Position numbers and translations under genes: made by a program. From contig CAAGGG010000022.1 of NCBI GenBank assembly GCA_900769355.1, forward strand, positions 1 to 41,680: a stretch of 41,680 nt of DNA, given 5' to 3'. The notes under the pieces were generated by a model. It was given only the letters and a program-made list of their open reading frames with translations. It made no database searches and was not told the origin of the DNA. How positions within the stretch are numbered: the first letter of the stretch is position 1; every line of letters starts with the position of its first letter. Origin of the DNA: Candidatus Gastranaerophilales bacterium. GTDB taxonomy: Bacteria; Cyanobacteriota; Vampirovibrionia; Gastranaerophilales; Gastranaerophilaceae. Below are positions 27,088-35,168 of this stretch, in pieces.

Positions 27088-27116
27088 AGTATATATTATT
27101 TTTGATTTTCTTGCAA
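27088..27116 (-). promoter_or_regulatory. Promoter of the 232-residue gene, leaderless arrangement
   Basis: Minus strand TTGCAA (27116-27111), 17-bp spacer, TATACT (27093-27088), then six bases to ATG 27081. No ribosome binding site. Confidence 0.55.
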
Positions 27117-27253
27117 TAAAAAATTTATTTTCTGCACTCGCAAAATATTATGGCGAAAAACCAATATCATCACCCTAATCTACGCAGCCAAATCCCCAAC
27201 AATAAACCATACAGTAGTGCTTAAAAATTATATAGATTCATTTTAAATATAAA

Positions 27254-27937
27254 CTAATTTTTCTTTGTTGCGTCAATAAATGCGGCTCCTACAACACCAA
27301 TTAAAAGTGCATGCAGACCAACTCCCATTATTGCAGTGAATGCACCAATGAATTTACCAATTGTTGTCACTGGATAAGTGTCGCCATAACCAACACTGGT
27401 AAAGGTTATAACTGCCCACCAAAACGCACTCGGAATACTTGAAAAAGCTTTGTTTCCGGTTTGATTTTCTGCAAAATAAATTAAAATAGATGCAATTGTC
27501 AAACCGATCAAAAACAACATAGCTGTAACAATAATTTCATCTTTATGCTTCAAAAACGCTTTTTTCATTCGCTCTAAAGCTGTTGTATATCTTGCTAATT
27601 TAGCAATCCTGAGTAGTCTAAATAGTCTTAATGCTCGCAAGAAAATGGTATTTACTGTTACAAAAGACATGTAATACGGAAAAACCGCAAGAAAATCAAC
27701 AATCATCATCGGTTTAAATATATCTTTTAGTTTTTCAAGAGAAATTATTCGCAAAACATATTCAATCGTAAAAATTATGATAGAAACAAGTTCAAATTTT
27801 GCGATATAAATTTTGTATGAATTATAAAAATTTACATCTGTTTGAAAAATAAAAACAATAAAATTCAGCAATATTAATCCAATTAAAAAGGTGTCGACAT
27901 ATTTATTTGCTAAAAATTTATGAATTTGTTGTTTCAT
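27254..27937 (-). CDS. Voltage-gated-type potassium channel
   Basis: A 227-residue six-transmembrane channel subunit. S1 begins near residue 13 (VDTFLIGLILLNFIVFIF). S4 is the Arg-rich FLRALRLFRLLRIAKLARY with a positive residue every third position, so it is likely a real voltage sensor. The pore has TFTSVGYGDTYP, with the K+ selectivity filter VGYGD. It would form a tetramer in the inner membrane. AAAGGA lies ten bases before ATG 27937, and the gene follows the DUF4236 gene by 15 bp on the same transcript. Confidence 0.93.
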   Translation of the reverse strand: MKQQIHKFLANKYVDTFLIGLILLNFIVFIFQTDVNFYNSYKIYIAKFELVSIIIFTIEYVLRIISLEKLKDIFKPMMIVDFLAVFPYYMSFVTVNTIFLRALRLFRLLRIAKLARYTTALERMKKAFLKHKDEIIVTAMLFLIGLTIASILIYFAENQTGNKAFSSIPSAFWWAVITFTSVGYGDTYPVTTIGKFIGAFTAIMGVGLHALLIGVVGAAFIDATKKN

Positions 27938-27952
27938 TGCTATTAGATTCCT

Positions 27953-28195
27953 TTAATTCTTTATAAATCCCTTTTGCGACATTAATTTTTCGCAACTTGA
28001 TACCATAATTGAAAGATTTATTCCAATTTCATTTTCAATTTTTATTAATGAATATTTGCATTTTGGATACTGAGGATTGGCAGATTTTGTATACCTTAGA
28101 CCTGGCACACCAAAACTGTAACCAATGCCAGATTTGCTTAAATTTATACGAACTCCACCACCAAAATTTATACTTTTTCGAAGCCTAAAACCCAT
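27953..28195 (-). CDS. DUF4236 domain protein
   Basis: An 80-residue protein whose first 35 residues (GFRLRKSINFGGGVRINLSKSGIGYSFG) are a clear DUF4236 domain, a short beta-rich module of unknown function. The C-terminal half is unlike typical family members. Ribosome binding site AAGGAG before ATG 28195. It sits upstream of the potassium channel gene on the same strand and just outside the left direct repeat of the 28336-33520 cassette. Confidence 0.75.
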   Translation of the reverse strand: MGFRLRKSINFGGGVRINLSKSGIGYSFGVPGLRYTKSANPQYPKCKYSLIKIENEIGINLSIMVSSCEKLMSQKGFIKN

Positions 28196-28335
28196 TTTTG
28201 CTCCTTGCTATGAAATTTAGAATATCAAAAATCGGACAAAAAACATAGATTTTGTTACATTTTATTAATTAACAATATTGTAAAAGACGTAATATCACAA
28301 TTTCCACCAAACCAACATCAATAAACGCCCAGTAC

Positions 28336-28393
28336 AGGCGGTTTTTGTAAATTCTATCTTCACTTATTCTCTAAGTTCCGACTAAAAAACGGA
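28336..28393. repeat. Left 58-bp direct repeat flanking the helicase cassette
   Basis: This stretch matches 33463-33520 at 55 of 58 positions, and all three differences are C here and T there. Upstream of it a weaker CGCC/GGCG hairpin corresponds to the tRNA terminator hairpin at the right copy. It ends in CGGA, the plus-strand view of the last bases of the tRNA acceptor end plus the discriminator. This looks like a second copy of the tRNA-Ser 3' flank without the tRNA. Confidence 0.85.
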
Positions 28394-28515
28394 TATCGTA
28401 GTCCAGAGAGCAAAAGACTCTGTTACAAATTCCCTGTTATTTTAATATTTGTTAAATATTGTTAAGAAACAGGTAAAATATTTAAAGTTTTTCTATAACA
28501 TAGTCGATTACAACC
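28394..28515. other. AT-rich leader before the helicase gene
   Basis: A CAGAG/CTCTG hairpin lies near 28405-28423. Farther on are a CCTGTT/AACAGG inverted repeat and several TTGTTA and TAAAAT-like sequences. TATAAC at 28494-28499 is the best -10 candidate. No clear promoter can be assigned. Confidence 0.35.
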
Positions 28516-31500
28516 ATGTGTAAGAGAGGTTATGTTCTGTTGAAAAAACTTAAGCAATATAGTGCAAACTATTCAAATACTAACCACAATTTTGTAATTC
28601 AAAATTTAGATGGTAACGCTAATATTAACAATAAATACTATCAGAGTATTTGTGTAGTTAAAAATATATTACAAAGAGGGAAACCCACCTTAATGTCTAC
28701 CTATCTGCAAAAACAGATTGGGAGTATTCAAACATACTCAGAATTTAAAAAGCATAAAGTTTTAATTTCAAAAGATATTAATATTTGGGAAAGATTAATT
28801 AAGGGTTCAAGTGATTCATTATACAATCCTGCTCAATATTTTTATCAAAAAATTCTTGATAACATTCTTGGAGAAGAATGTAAATTTGTAAAGAATTTAC
28901 TTCTCCCTGAAGTTTTAATATCTGACATTACACAAGAAAATAAAAAAGAGTTTAAAAATCAACAAGTTGATTTTTATTTACCTCAAGCTTATTTAGTTAT
29001 TGAAATAGATGGTTCTCAACATCAAGAACGAAATCAACATATTCTGGATATTAAAAGAGATAAATACCTTAACGATCATGGAATTAAAACAATCAGATTA
29101 ACAACAGATGAAATTAAAAGTAAATCATTTGAAACGATAAAAAAAGAGCTTAGAGAATATATTTCTAAGCATAAAATATTAACACTGTATAAAGATGCCT
29201 TCAATGAAAATTATAATTTATCTAATCCTATATTTGAATCAACAATAATTATGCGTTATCAAATATTTATACTTGAACTATTAAAGTATAATAAAATTTC
29301 TTTTGAAAATAAAACTTGGAAATTTGAATTATTTGATAATGATGAAAATACCGAAAGATTACTTGAATTAGCAATATCGGATTTATTCATTTGGTTTGCT
29401 TGTTTATTTAAGTTACAAGATATAGAATTTATAAAACCCAAATTAAAAATTACAAAAATTCAGAAATTAGAACAATTTTCAAGAGAACGAAATGTTAAAA
29501 TAGATTTTAGCTTATTGAAAAGATATTCTGATATTAATCAAAGATATCCAAATATTTATTTTATAAGAACAGATTATATTGATACGTATAAACAATTTAA
29601 AAGTTGTAATTCAACAACACTTGATAGCTATGCAATAAAACAAGTTGATTACTATCAAGTTGAAATTGCCAATCTAATTAAATATAACTTTGATGATAAA
29701 AAAACGAAATATGCAAAGAATAAAATTCTTAAATATCTTCTCTGGAATTTATTTTTACAAACAGATGAAACTTTAGATTTTAAATCTTTGACCTTCAGAG
29801 AAGGTCAGCTAGAAATAATTAAAAATGTTTTATCCAGAAACGATACAATTGGATTATTACCAACTGGTTCTGGGAAATCTATATGTTATCAATTAGCTGG
29901 GATTCTTCAACCTGCACCAAGTTTTATTATTTCTCCGATTATATCTTTAATGAATGATCAAATTGCAGAATTAAATAACTTTTATTTTTCGAGAACGGAA
30001 AGTATTAGCAGTAATAAAAATGCAATTGAAAAATCTGAAATTTTAGAAGATTTTTCTAATAAAAAACACTTTTTTATTTTTATATCTCCTGAAAGATTTC
30101 AAGATAAAAAATTTAGAACAAAGTTAAAAAAACTTCCTAAAATCGCTTATGCTGTTGTTGATGAAGCTCATTGTTTATCAGAATGGGGACATGACTTTAG
30201 AACATCATATCTCACCTTAGTGAATACTATCCGAACACATTGTAATGCTGATATTTCACTGATTGCACTTACCGCAACAGCATCATTATCAGTACTAAAA
30301 GATTTAAAATTGGCATTTAACATAACAAATGATGAAAATGTAAAAACTCCTATTAATTATGCAAGAGAAGAATTAGAATTTTTCGTAATTGATGCAACAA
30401 ATAAAACTTTCAAGACACTACAAGAAAAATTAAAAAGTATAATAGATTCAAATGAAAATTTTGCAACAATAGTTTTTACACCATACGCTTCAGAAGATAG
30501 CAAATTCGGATGTGCAAAAATTAGCAATGATTTAAATATTAAATTCCCTGATACCGATATAGAATATTATTCAGGTAAAATTTCTAATCGCCAGAAAGAA
30601 AATGTGCAAAATGGATTTAAAAATAATGAATTTAAAATTTTAATTGCAACGAAGTCTTTTGGAATGGGGGTAAATAAAGGCAACATAAAATATACCTTCC
30701 ATTATGGAATTCCTGGTTCCCTAGAGTCTTTGTATCAAGAAGCTGGAAGGGCTGGACGAGCAAAAAGATTATTTATTCAAAATAAAGCAAAATGCTATAT
30801 TCTATTTTCAAAAGAAACAGATAAAACACAACTCGAAAAAGTTTGGAATTTAAATACTTCTAGAATAGAGTTATTAAAACTATCAGAAAGTAAAAACCTC
30901 TTAAATCAAGATGTAAAAAGACAATTATATTTTTTACAAGACAATTTTACTCCTATTGATAAACAATTACAAGAAATTAAAAATATATATTATGAATTAA
31001 GTTCATCTATCTCTAAAAGTATTAATTGCAGAAATTTGCCAAAAAATAAATTTCTCAAAACAGATATTAAATATATTGAAAAAATATTGTACAGATTATA
31101 CCAACTTGGAATTATAACAGATTGGACAATCGATTATAATTCTGAAAATTTGGAAACTGATTTCAAAGATAATATTAAAATTGAAAATATTAGACTTGCA
31201 TGCCAAAAACAAATTTCTAAATATGACAAAGATTTTTCATTTGAAAACATAGAAACAAATGATGAATATAAACAATACAAGTCAATAATGCATGAAAATA
31301 TTCCAGAACTTGATAAGTACATAAAAATTCTTCTTGAATGGAGTTTTGATAAATTTGTTGGATACCGTAGACAATCATTAAAAAATGTTTATGAAGCCTG
31401 TGATAAATATATTTTAGAAATTTCAGATGGTGTTGATGAAAAGTTAGTCTCAGCGAAATTCAAAAAAAATATAGAGAGTTATTTCACTGTAAATGAAGCG

Positions 31501-32010
31501 ACTCATAAATTAGTATATTTATCTGAACATCCTTTCGAACTCGGAAAAGCATTTGAATTATTTTACATATATGATTCATCTAATAGAATAACCGAAAAAT
31601 TAAAAAATGATGATGGAATCATTGAATTAAAAAATATATTAATGCGTTTATTAGAGGAATATCCTAATAATACAGCACTAAATCTGGTATCTAGTTTGGC
31701 AAGATATTTATTAGATGAGTTTAAAGATCCAGATGGTCAAATAAGATTTGAAAGGGCATTAAATCAACTTTCTAAAATTGAAAATGAAAGCAAAAAACAA
31801 GCAATAATTATAAATATTCTAAAAATTGGCAAGATACAACAAAGTGATAAAAATAGAGTTTTACTTGCAAAATGTATCTTTAAATACTTTGATAAGAATA
31901 AATATATCGTTATAATAAATAAATTTTTAAACGATTCATATACAAATTATTTATTAATGAGTTATGCCAATAAATCAATTAACAATATAATAGAAAATAT
32001 TTTGAAATGA
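28516..32010 (+). CDS. DUF559 nuclease-like / RecQ-type helicase fusion, large AT-rich cassette protein
   Basis: A 1164-residue protein. Residues about 90-225 form a DUF559/Vsr-type nuclease-like domain: VDFYLP, then VIEIDGSQHQ (Glu163, Asp165) and IKTIRLTTDEI. Residues about 430-760 form a superfamily 2 RecQ-type helicase: FREGQLEII, Walker A GLLPTGSGKS (446-455), DEAH (549-552) in VVDEAHCLSEWGHDFR, ALTATAS, ILIATKSFGMGVNKG and QEAGRAGR (741-748). All helicase motifs look intact. The canonical RecQ zinc-binding Cys set and HRDC domain are not apparent; about 400 helical residues follow instead. I infer a DNA-unwinding nuclease, plausibly defensive. Base composition is clearly more AT-rich than neighbours. 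An alternative start is TTG 28540 behind AAGAGAGG. The next gene begins eight bases after the stop. Confidence 0.85.
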   Translation: MCKRGYVLLKKLKQYSANYSNTNHNFVIQNLDGNANINNKYYQSICVVKNILQRGKPTLMSTYLQKQIGSIQTYSEFKKHKVLISKDINIWERLIKGSSDSLYNPAQYFYQKILDNILGEECKFVKNLLLPEVLISDITQENKKEFKNQQVDFYLPQAYLVIEIDGSQHQERNQHILDIKRDKYLNDHGIKTIRLTTDEIKSKSFETIKKELREYISKHKILTLYKDAFNENYNLSNPIFESTIIMRYQIFILELLKYNKISFENKTWKFELFDNDENTERLLELAISDLFIWFACLFKLQDIEFIKPKLKITKIQKLEQFSRERNVKIDFSLLKRYSDINQRYPNIYFIRTDYIDTYKQFKSCNSTTLDSYAIKQVDYYQVEIANLIKYNFDDKKTKYAKNKILKYLLWNLFLQTDETLDFKSLTFREGQLEIIKNVLSRNDTIGLLPTGSGKSICYQLAGILQPAPSFIISPIISLMNDQIAELNNFYFSRTESISSNKNAIEKSEILEDFSNKKHFFIFISPERFQDKKFRTKLKKLPKIAYAVVDEAHCLSEWGHDFRTSYLTLVNTIRTHCNADISLIALTATASLSVLKDLKLAFNITNDENVKTPINYAREELEFFVIDATNKTFKTLQEKLKSIIDSNENFATIVFTPYASEDSKFGCAKISNDLNIKFPDTDIEYYSGKISNRQKENVQNGFKNNEFKILIATKSFGMGVNKGNIKYTFHYGIPGSLESLYQEAGRAGRAKRLFIQNKAKCYILFSKETDKTQLEKVWNLNTSRIELLKLSESKNLLNQDVKRQLYFLQDNFTPIDKQLQEIKNIYYELSSSISKSINCRNLPKNKFLKTDIKYIEKILYRLYQLGIITDWTIDYNSENLETDFKDNIKIENIRLACQKQISKYDKDFSFENIETNDEYKQYKSIMHENIPELDKYIKILLEWSFDKFVGYRRQSLKNVYEACDKYILEISDGVDEKLVSAKFKKNIESYFTVNEATHKLVYLSEHPFELGKAFELFYIYDSSNRITEKLKNDDGIIELKNILMRLLEEYPNNTALNLVSSLARYLLDEFKDPDGQIRFERALNQLSKIENESKKQAIIINILKIGKIQQSDKNRVLLAKCIFKYFDKNKYIVIINKFLNDSYTNYLLMSYANKSINNIIENILK

Positions 32011-32017
32011 GGTAAAT

Positions 32018-32491
32018 ATGGAAAACTACAATGATAGCTTATTACAAGAAATTGAAAAACTAAAAACAAGTACTAATTCAATCGGTAAAATTTCTGAGAT
32101 TTTTCAAACTCTTAGAACAATTGGAGAAAAACATTTGGAAATAAATGATGCATTTAAAGAAAATATAAATCATTTGAATGAATACAATGAAGAATTTTCA
32201 GGTTTAAATAACTCAATTCGAACAAACATTATTGAATTAAAAGAAACAGCATTAAAATTTCCAGAACAGCTAATTGATATTGAAGATAAAAATAGAAAGA
32301 ATTTAGAAAAAACCGAAAATAAATTAATAAAAGAACTTGAAGCCCAAAATTTGCAAACAGTCAAAACAATTTCACACAAATTAGAAGAAATTACGAATAC
32401 TCTTTCAAATATAAAAATATGGTTAATTATAATATCAATTATAAATATACTAATATTGGGACTTATTACTTATAAATTTTTCTTTGTATAA
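32018..32491 (+). CDS. Coiled-coil protein with C-terminal membrane anchor
   Basis: A 157-residue protein. Residues 1-130 are charged and helical with heptad-like patterns (LLQEIEKLKTSTNSIGKI; LEKTENKLIKELEAQNLQ). Residues about 131-155 are one hydrophobic helix (IWLIIISIINILILGLITY), so it is a tail-anchored membrane protein with the coil in the cytoplasm. No family recognised. GAGG precedes the ATG, eight bases after the helicase stop, so the genes are co-translated. The likely role is to tether or sense for the helicase, inferred from operon position. Confidence 0.75.
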   Translation: MENYNDSLLQEIEKLKTSTNSIGKISEIFQTLRTIGEKHLEINDAFKENINHLNEYNEEFSGLNNSIRTNIIELKETALKFPEQLIDIEDKNRKNLEKTENKLIKELEAQNLQTVKTISHKLEEITNTLSNIKIWLIIISIINILILGLITYKFFFV

Positions 32492-32562
32492 ATTTTAAAA
32501 TATTTTCTAATTAAGAATTATAAGTTACAAACTAAAAAATTTACAAAATGAAGGACGGAGTT

Positions 32563-33210
32563 ATGGGACACTTTTATAATGGAGCACATTATTCAACTCA
32601 AAGTAATTTAGGACCAAATGAAAGATTTGGGAAAGAAGATGATATGTCATTTCATGATTTTGCTCAAAATTTAGAAAAAAAGGTAGAAACTTCTTCTAAT
32701 TTACAAAAAAATGAAACAACTAATAACGTTTCAAATTCAATGAATAATTATACTGTCGAAGAACTTTTGGAAATATTAAAAACTCAAAAAACAGAACTAA
32801 ATTCTTTAAGAAATAAAAATAAACAATTAATAAATGAAAAAAGCGAATTAATAGAACGACATAAGAATATTCTGTCTATAAAAAGTCAAAATGAAAAAGA
32901 TTTAAAAGAGCAAAATGAGAAATTATTATCTGAAATAAAAAATTTAAAATCTGGAATGCCAACGCTAAAATGTGATGAAAATCATAATATTAACATTGTT
33001 GGAGGAAAGAATGAAAAATACATAGATGGTATCTATATAGACTCTTTTAATGGTAAATTTGGGCAAATTCTTAAATTTTCGATAAATTTAAAAAGATTTT
33101 CGCAAAATAATAGAGTATCCCCAAAGGGATATGTCTACTTTGAAGTAAAAAAATCACAATCAGGAAAATATTATGCAACACCCCAAAAATTTTTCAATCA
33201 AAATATATGA
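32563..33210 (+). CDS. Coiled-coil protein, third cassette gene
   Basis: A 215-residue protein. The N-terminus (MGHFYNGAHYSTQSNLGPN) is polar. Residues about 55-135 are a long coiled coil (EELLEILKTQKTELNSLRNK onward). The last 70 residues are beta-rich (IDGIYIDSFNGKFGQI; YVYFEVKKSQSGKYYA) and might be an OB-like or small beta-barrel domain, which I cannot confirm. AAGGACGGAG sits just before ATG 32563, which I prefer to ATG 32548 that falls upstream of this site. It ends the cassette. Function unknown. Confidence 0.7.
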   Translation: MGHFYNGAHYSTQSNLGPNERFGKEDDMSFHDFAQNLEKKVETSSNLQKNETTNNVSNSMNNYTVEELLEILKTQKTELNSLRNKNKQLINEKSELIERHKNILSIKSQNEKDLKEQNEKLLSEIKNLKSGMPTLKCDENHNINIVGGKNEKYIDGIYIDSFNGKFGQILKFSINLKRFSQNNRVSPKGYVYFEVKKSQSGKYYATPQKFFNQNI

Positions 33211-33445
33211 TTAAAAAACAAAACTTATGTCAGTTTCCAAAATTTATTTATAATTCATTTATTTAGTTCTACAAAATAAATCAAATAAAATAAAATTCTT
33301 ATTTCTTTATCATGTCCAAAATAAATTTTAATTTATGAAAAATTAATCTGCACCTTAAAAATTCGAAAAAGAGAATTTTAAAAAATTTTTGATAAAAATG
33401 AGCCAAATTTTGGCAATAAAAATTCTCTAAATAAAATCACATGCT
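33211..33445. other. AT-rich non-coding stretch after the cassette
   Basis: Very AT-rich with runs of A and T and no reading frame of note. The only recognisable element downstream of it is the hairpin at 33446. It may be the remnant end of the inserted segment. Confidence 0.4.
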
Positions 33446-33474
33446 AAAAAACCGCCCTATTGAGGCGGTTTTTG
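33446..33474. terminator. Bidirectional terminator between the cassette and tRNA-Ser
   Basis: AAAAAACCGCC and GGCGGTTTTT form a 10-bp stem around a short loop, with T-runs available on both strands. It would end the minus-strand tRNA-Ser transcript and the plus-strand cassette. Confidence 0.75.
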
Positions 33475-33520
33475 TAAATTCTATCTTCACTTATTTTCTA
33501 AGTTTCGATTAAAAAACGGA
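33463..33520. repeat. Right 58-bp direct repeat, overlapping the tRNA-Ser 3' end
   Basis: The partner of 28336-28393, 5127 bp apart. It begins in the terminator stem and its last four bases are the discriminator and end of the acceptor stem of tRNA-Ser. This location resembles an integration site beside a tRNA. Confidence 0.85.
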
Positions 33521-33605
33521 GTAATAGGGATTTGAACCCTAGATGCAGATTGCTCCACATAACACCTTAGCAGGGTGCCGCCTTCAGCCACTCGGCCATT
33601 ACTCC
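33517..33605 (-). tRNA. tRNA-Ser(GCU)
   Basis: The minus strand folds as a class II tRNA with a long variable arm. The acceptor stem GGAGTAA pairs with TTACTCC, and the anticodon loop CTGCTAA (33573-33567) gives anticodon GCU, decoding AGC and AGU. The T loop is GGGTTCAAATCCC. The discriminator is G, as expected for serine. CCA is not encoded. Confidence 0.95.
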
Positions 33606-33659
33606 ATCTCTATTTAATTTTCACAACTCTAAACCGAATTGCTACATGTGCGTACTTTT

Positions 33660-33687
33660 ATAATAGCATAAATATTTTTTTTAGCAA
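33660..33687 (-). promoter_or_regulatory. Promoter of tRNA-Ser
   Basis: Minus strand TTGCTA (33687-33682), 16-bp spacer, TATTAT (33665-33660), about 54 bases before the tRNA 5' end. The -35 sequence is the same as at 378 and 22101, which supports TTGCTA as a housekeeping box in this genome. Confidence 0.6.
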
Positions 33688-33777
33688 ATTTATTTTTTAT
33701 CCATACCTAAAACTCAATTAAACCACCATATCCAGCCACTCATTTTATCTTCAAAAACCGAGGGTTCTAATTTTTCC

Positions 33778-33806
33778 TTGACGCTAAGCCAATATTAGAG
33801 TACAAT
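33778..33806 (+). promoter_or_regulatory. Promoter of the BFN-family gene
   Basis: TTGACG (33778-33783), 17-bp spacer and TACAAT (33801-33806), followed by a leader with an AAGAGGA ribosome binding site before ATG 33831. Confidence 0.65.
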
Positions 33807-33830
33807 GCATAATAATAAGAGGATTAAATT

Positions 33831-34346
33831 ATGATTGAAATGAAAGTTATGGGTATTGCCCTTGATACAAGAACTGGTTCCCCTATCGTTGTTCTTCACG
33901 ATAAAGACAACCGAAAAGCTCTTCCTATCTGGATTGGTTCTGCTGAAGCAAGTGCAATCATTAGAAAAATAGAAAATCTGACTGTTGCCCGTCCGATGAC
34001 ACACGATTTAATTATTAATATTATCGAAAAAGCAGGATATACGCTTGATAAAGTAGAAATTAATGATGTTGAAAAAGACACATACTACGCAACTCTATTC
34101 TTAGTAAACGATGAAGGACAAACTCTTGAAATCGACTCTCGTCCATCTGATGCGATTGCAGTTGCAATAAGAGTTGATGCTCCAATATTTGTTACGGCAA
34201 ACGTTATCTCAAACGGTTCTGTTTCAACAGATTCTGCAAAAGACGAAGAAGAAGCTCAAGAATTCAAAAAATTCGTCCAAAGTATCAAACCTTCAGACTT
34301 CGCCAAACTAATGAAAAACAATGATCACCACGAAAGTGATCAATAA
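33831..34346 (+). CDS. Bifunctional nuclease family (BFN, DUF151) protein
   Basis: A 171-residue protein. The BFN domain covers residues 1-125: VMGIALDTRTGSPIVVLHD, LPIWIGSAEASAI, RPMTHDLI and the strongly conserved DSRPSDAIAVAIR. The domain occurs widely in bacteria and plants; plant members have DNase/RNase activity, but the bacterial role is not settled. A C-terminal acidic tail is specific to this copy and ends HHESDQ. A promoter and terminator bracket the gene, so it is monocistronic. Confidence 0.9.
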   Translation: MIEMKVMGIALDTRTGSPIVVLHDKDNRKALPIWIGSAEASAIIRKIENLTVARPMTHDLIINIIEKAGYTLDKVEINDVEKDTYYATLFLVNDEGQTLEIDSRPSDAIAVAIRVDAPIFVTANVISNGSVSTDSAKDEEEAQEFKKFVQSIKPSDFAKLMKNNDHHESDQ

Positions 34347-34372
34347 GAGCATTAAGAATGTAAATATTTTTT

Positions 34373-34406
34373 AAAAACTTGAAATTCATCTGATTTTCAA
34401 GTTTTT
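34373..34406 (+). terminator. Rho-independent terminator after the BFN gene
   Basis: AAAAACTTGAAA and TTTTCAAGTTTTT form an AT-rich stem of about 11 bp ending in a T-run. Confidence 0.6.
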
Positions 34407-34427
34407 ATATATTCAAGGACAACTATT

Positions 34428-34640
34428 ATGATTAAAGGCATAGACGCAATACAATCAAATAATATTTACAAAGTCAACGCTGTCCAGCTTTTTGGGAACC
34501 AGCGACAAGCTCAGATGGAGAATAATCCGTTTAATTCAAGTTTGTTTGGCGAACAACTCAATGGGAATTACAACCTTAATCACCCAAGAGTTGCGGGAGA
34601 GAGTAGCTTTCAAGCCAATAACTTAGATTTACTTGCGTAA
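34428..34640 (+). CDS. Small unknown protein, 70 residues
   Basis: AAGGACAA precedes ATG 34428. The product (MIKGIDAIQSNNIYKVNAVQ...) is rich in Asn and Gln with no hydrophobic segment or Cys, and looks disordered. It shares no obvious similarity with the next small gene, though both are polar and Asn/Pro/Gly-rich. Family unknown. Confidence 0.55.
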   Translation: MIKGIDAIQSNNIYKVNAVQLFGNQRQAQMENNPFNSSLFGEQLNGNYNLNHPRVAGESSFQANNLDLLA

Positions 34641-34736
34641 TTTTGTAACATTTCTCAATAATCAATAAAATTTTGGCAATTTTATCTCTAAAATTTCCTT
34701 TATATTAATACAGGGAAATTTATGGGGTAATTTACT

Positions 34737-34943
34737 ATGGGAATACAAAAATTATTTGGAATTGGCGTTGCTCGTCCATCACAAGGTGTTACACCTCTTC
34801 AGCCTTCCCGAGTGGGTGGAGATTTTGTAAAAAACACTTTCAACTTCGGCACTGCAAATCCAAATCAACCATACCAAATTGTTGCAGAAAACAATCCGTT
34901 GGGACTTCCATCAAAAGGAACTCGGCTCTATTGTTTAGGATAA
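34737..34943 (+). CDS. Small unknown protein, 68 residues
   Basis: GGGG lies about 11 bases before ATG 34737. The product starts MGIQKLFGIGVARPSQG, is Gly/Pro/Asn-rich and ends in LYCLG. No domain recognised. Its last nine bases overlap the 3' end of the convergent 52-residue gene at 34935. Confidence 0.5.
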   Translation: MGIQKLFGIGVARPSQGVTPLQPSRVGGDFVKNTFNFGTANPNQPYQIVAENNPLGLPSKGTRLYCLG

Positions 34944-35093
34944 CAAAAAATTATTTTTAGTATTCGTGCTATAAACGAGTTTTGTAGCACTAAATGTTGG
35001 CGTGTAAGCATAAGGCTTGCATGCTTTCTTTTTAAACCCGCAAAGACCAATAATCTTTTCATCATCGTTAAAAAGTTTTTTAATAAATTCCAT
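34935..35093 (-). CDS. Small unknown protein, 52 residues
   Basis: This minus-strand frame starts at ATG 35093 with AAGGATT upstream and a TACAAT -10 box at 35119-35114. The product starts MEFIKKLFNDDEKIIGLCGF, is basic in the middle (KKKACKPYAYTP) and has two Cys. The ribosome binding site, promoter and coding bias favour this frame over a 69-codon frame on the same strand (34928-35137). The perfect palindrome ATTGTACAAT (35114-35123) provides divergent -10 boxes for this gene and for the DUF1858 gene. Confidence 0.65.
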   Translation of the reverse strand: MEFIKKLFNDDEKIIGLCGFKKKACKPYAYTPTFSATKLVYSTNTKNNFLLS

Positions 35094-35168
35094 ATACCAA
35101 TCCTTCTATTTTTATTGTACAATATTTTTAATGACAAGTAAAGTTAAGTCAATAAAAGGAGAAAAATT

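Noticed and set aside
28394..28450. tRNA remnant beside the left direct repeat
   Set aside because: A small CAGAG/CTCTG hairpin is present but no tRNA arms could be recognised.
34928..35137. 69-codon minus-strand open frame
   Set aside because: A neighbouring frame on the same strand (34935-35093) has the ribosome binding site, promoter and a more protein-like composition.
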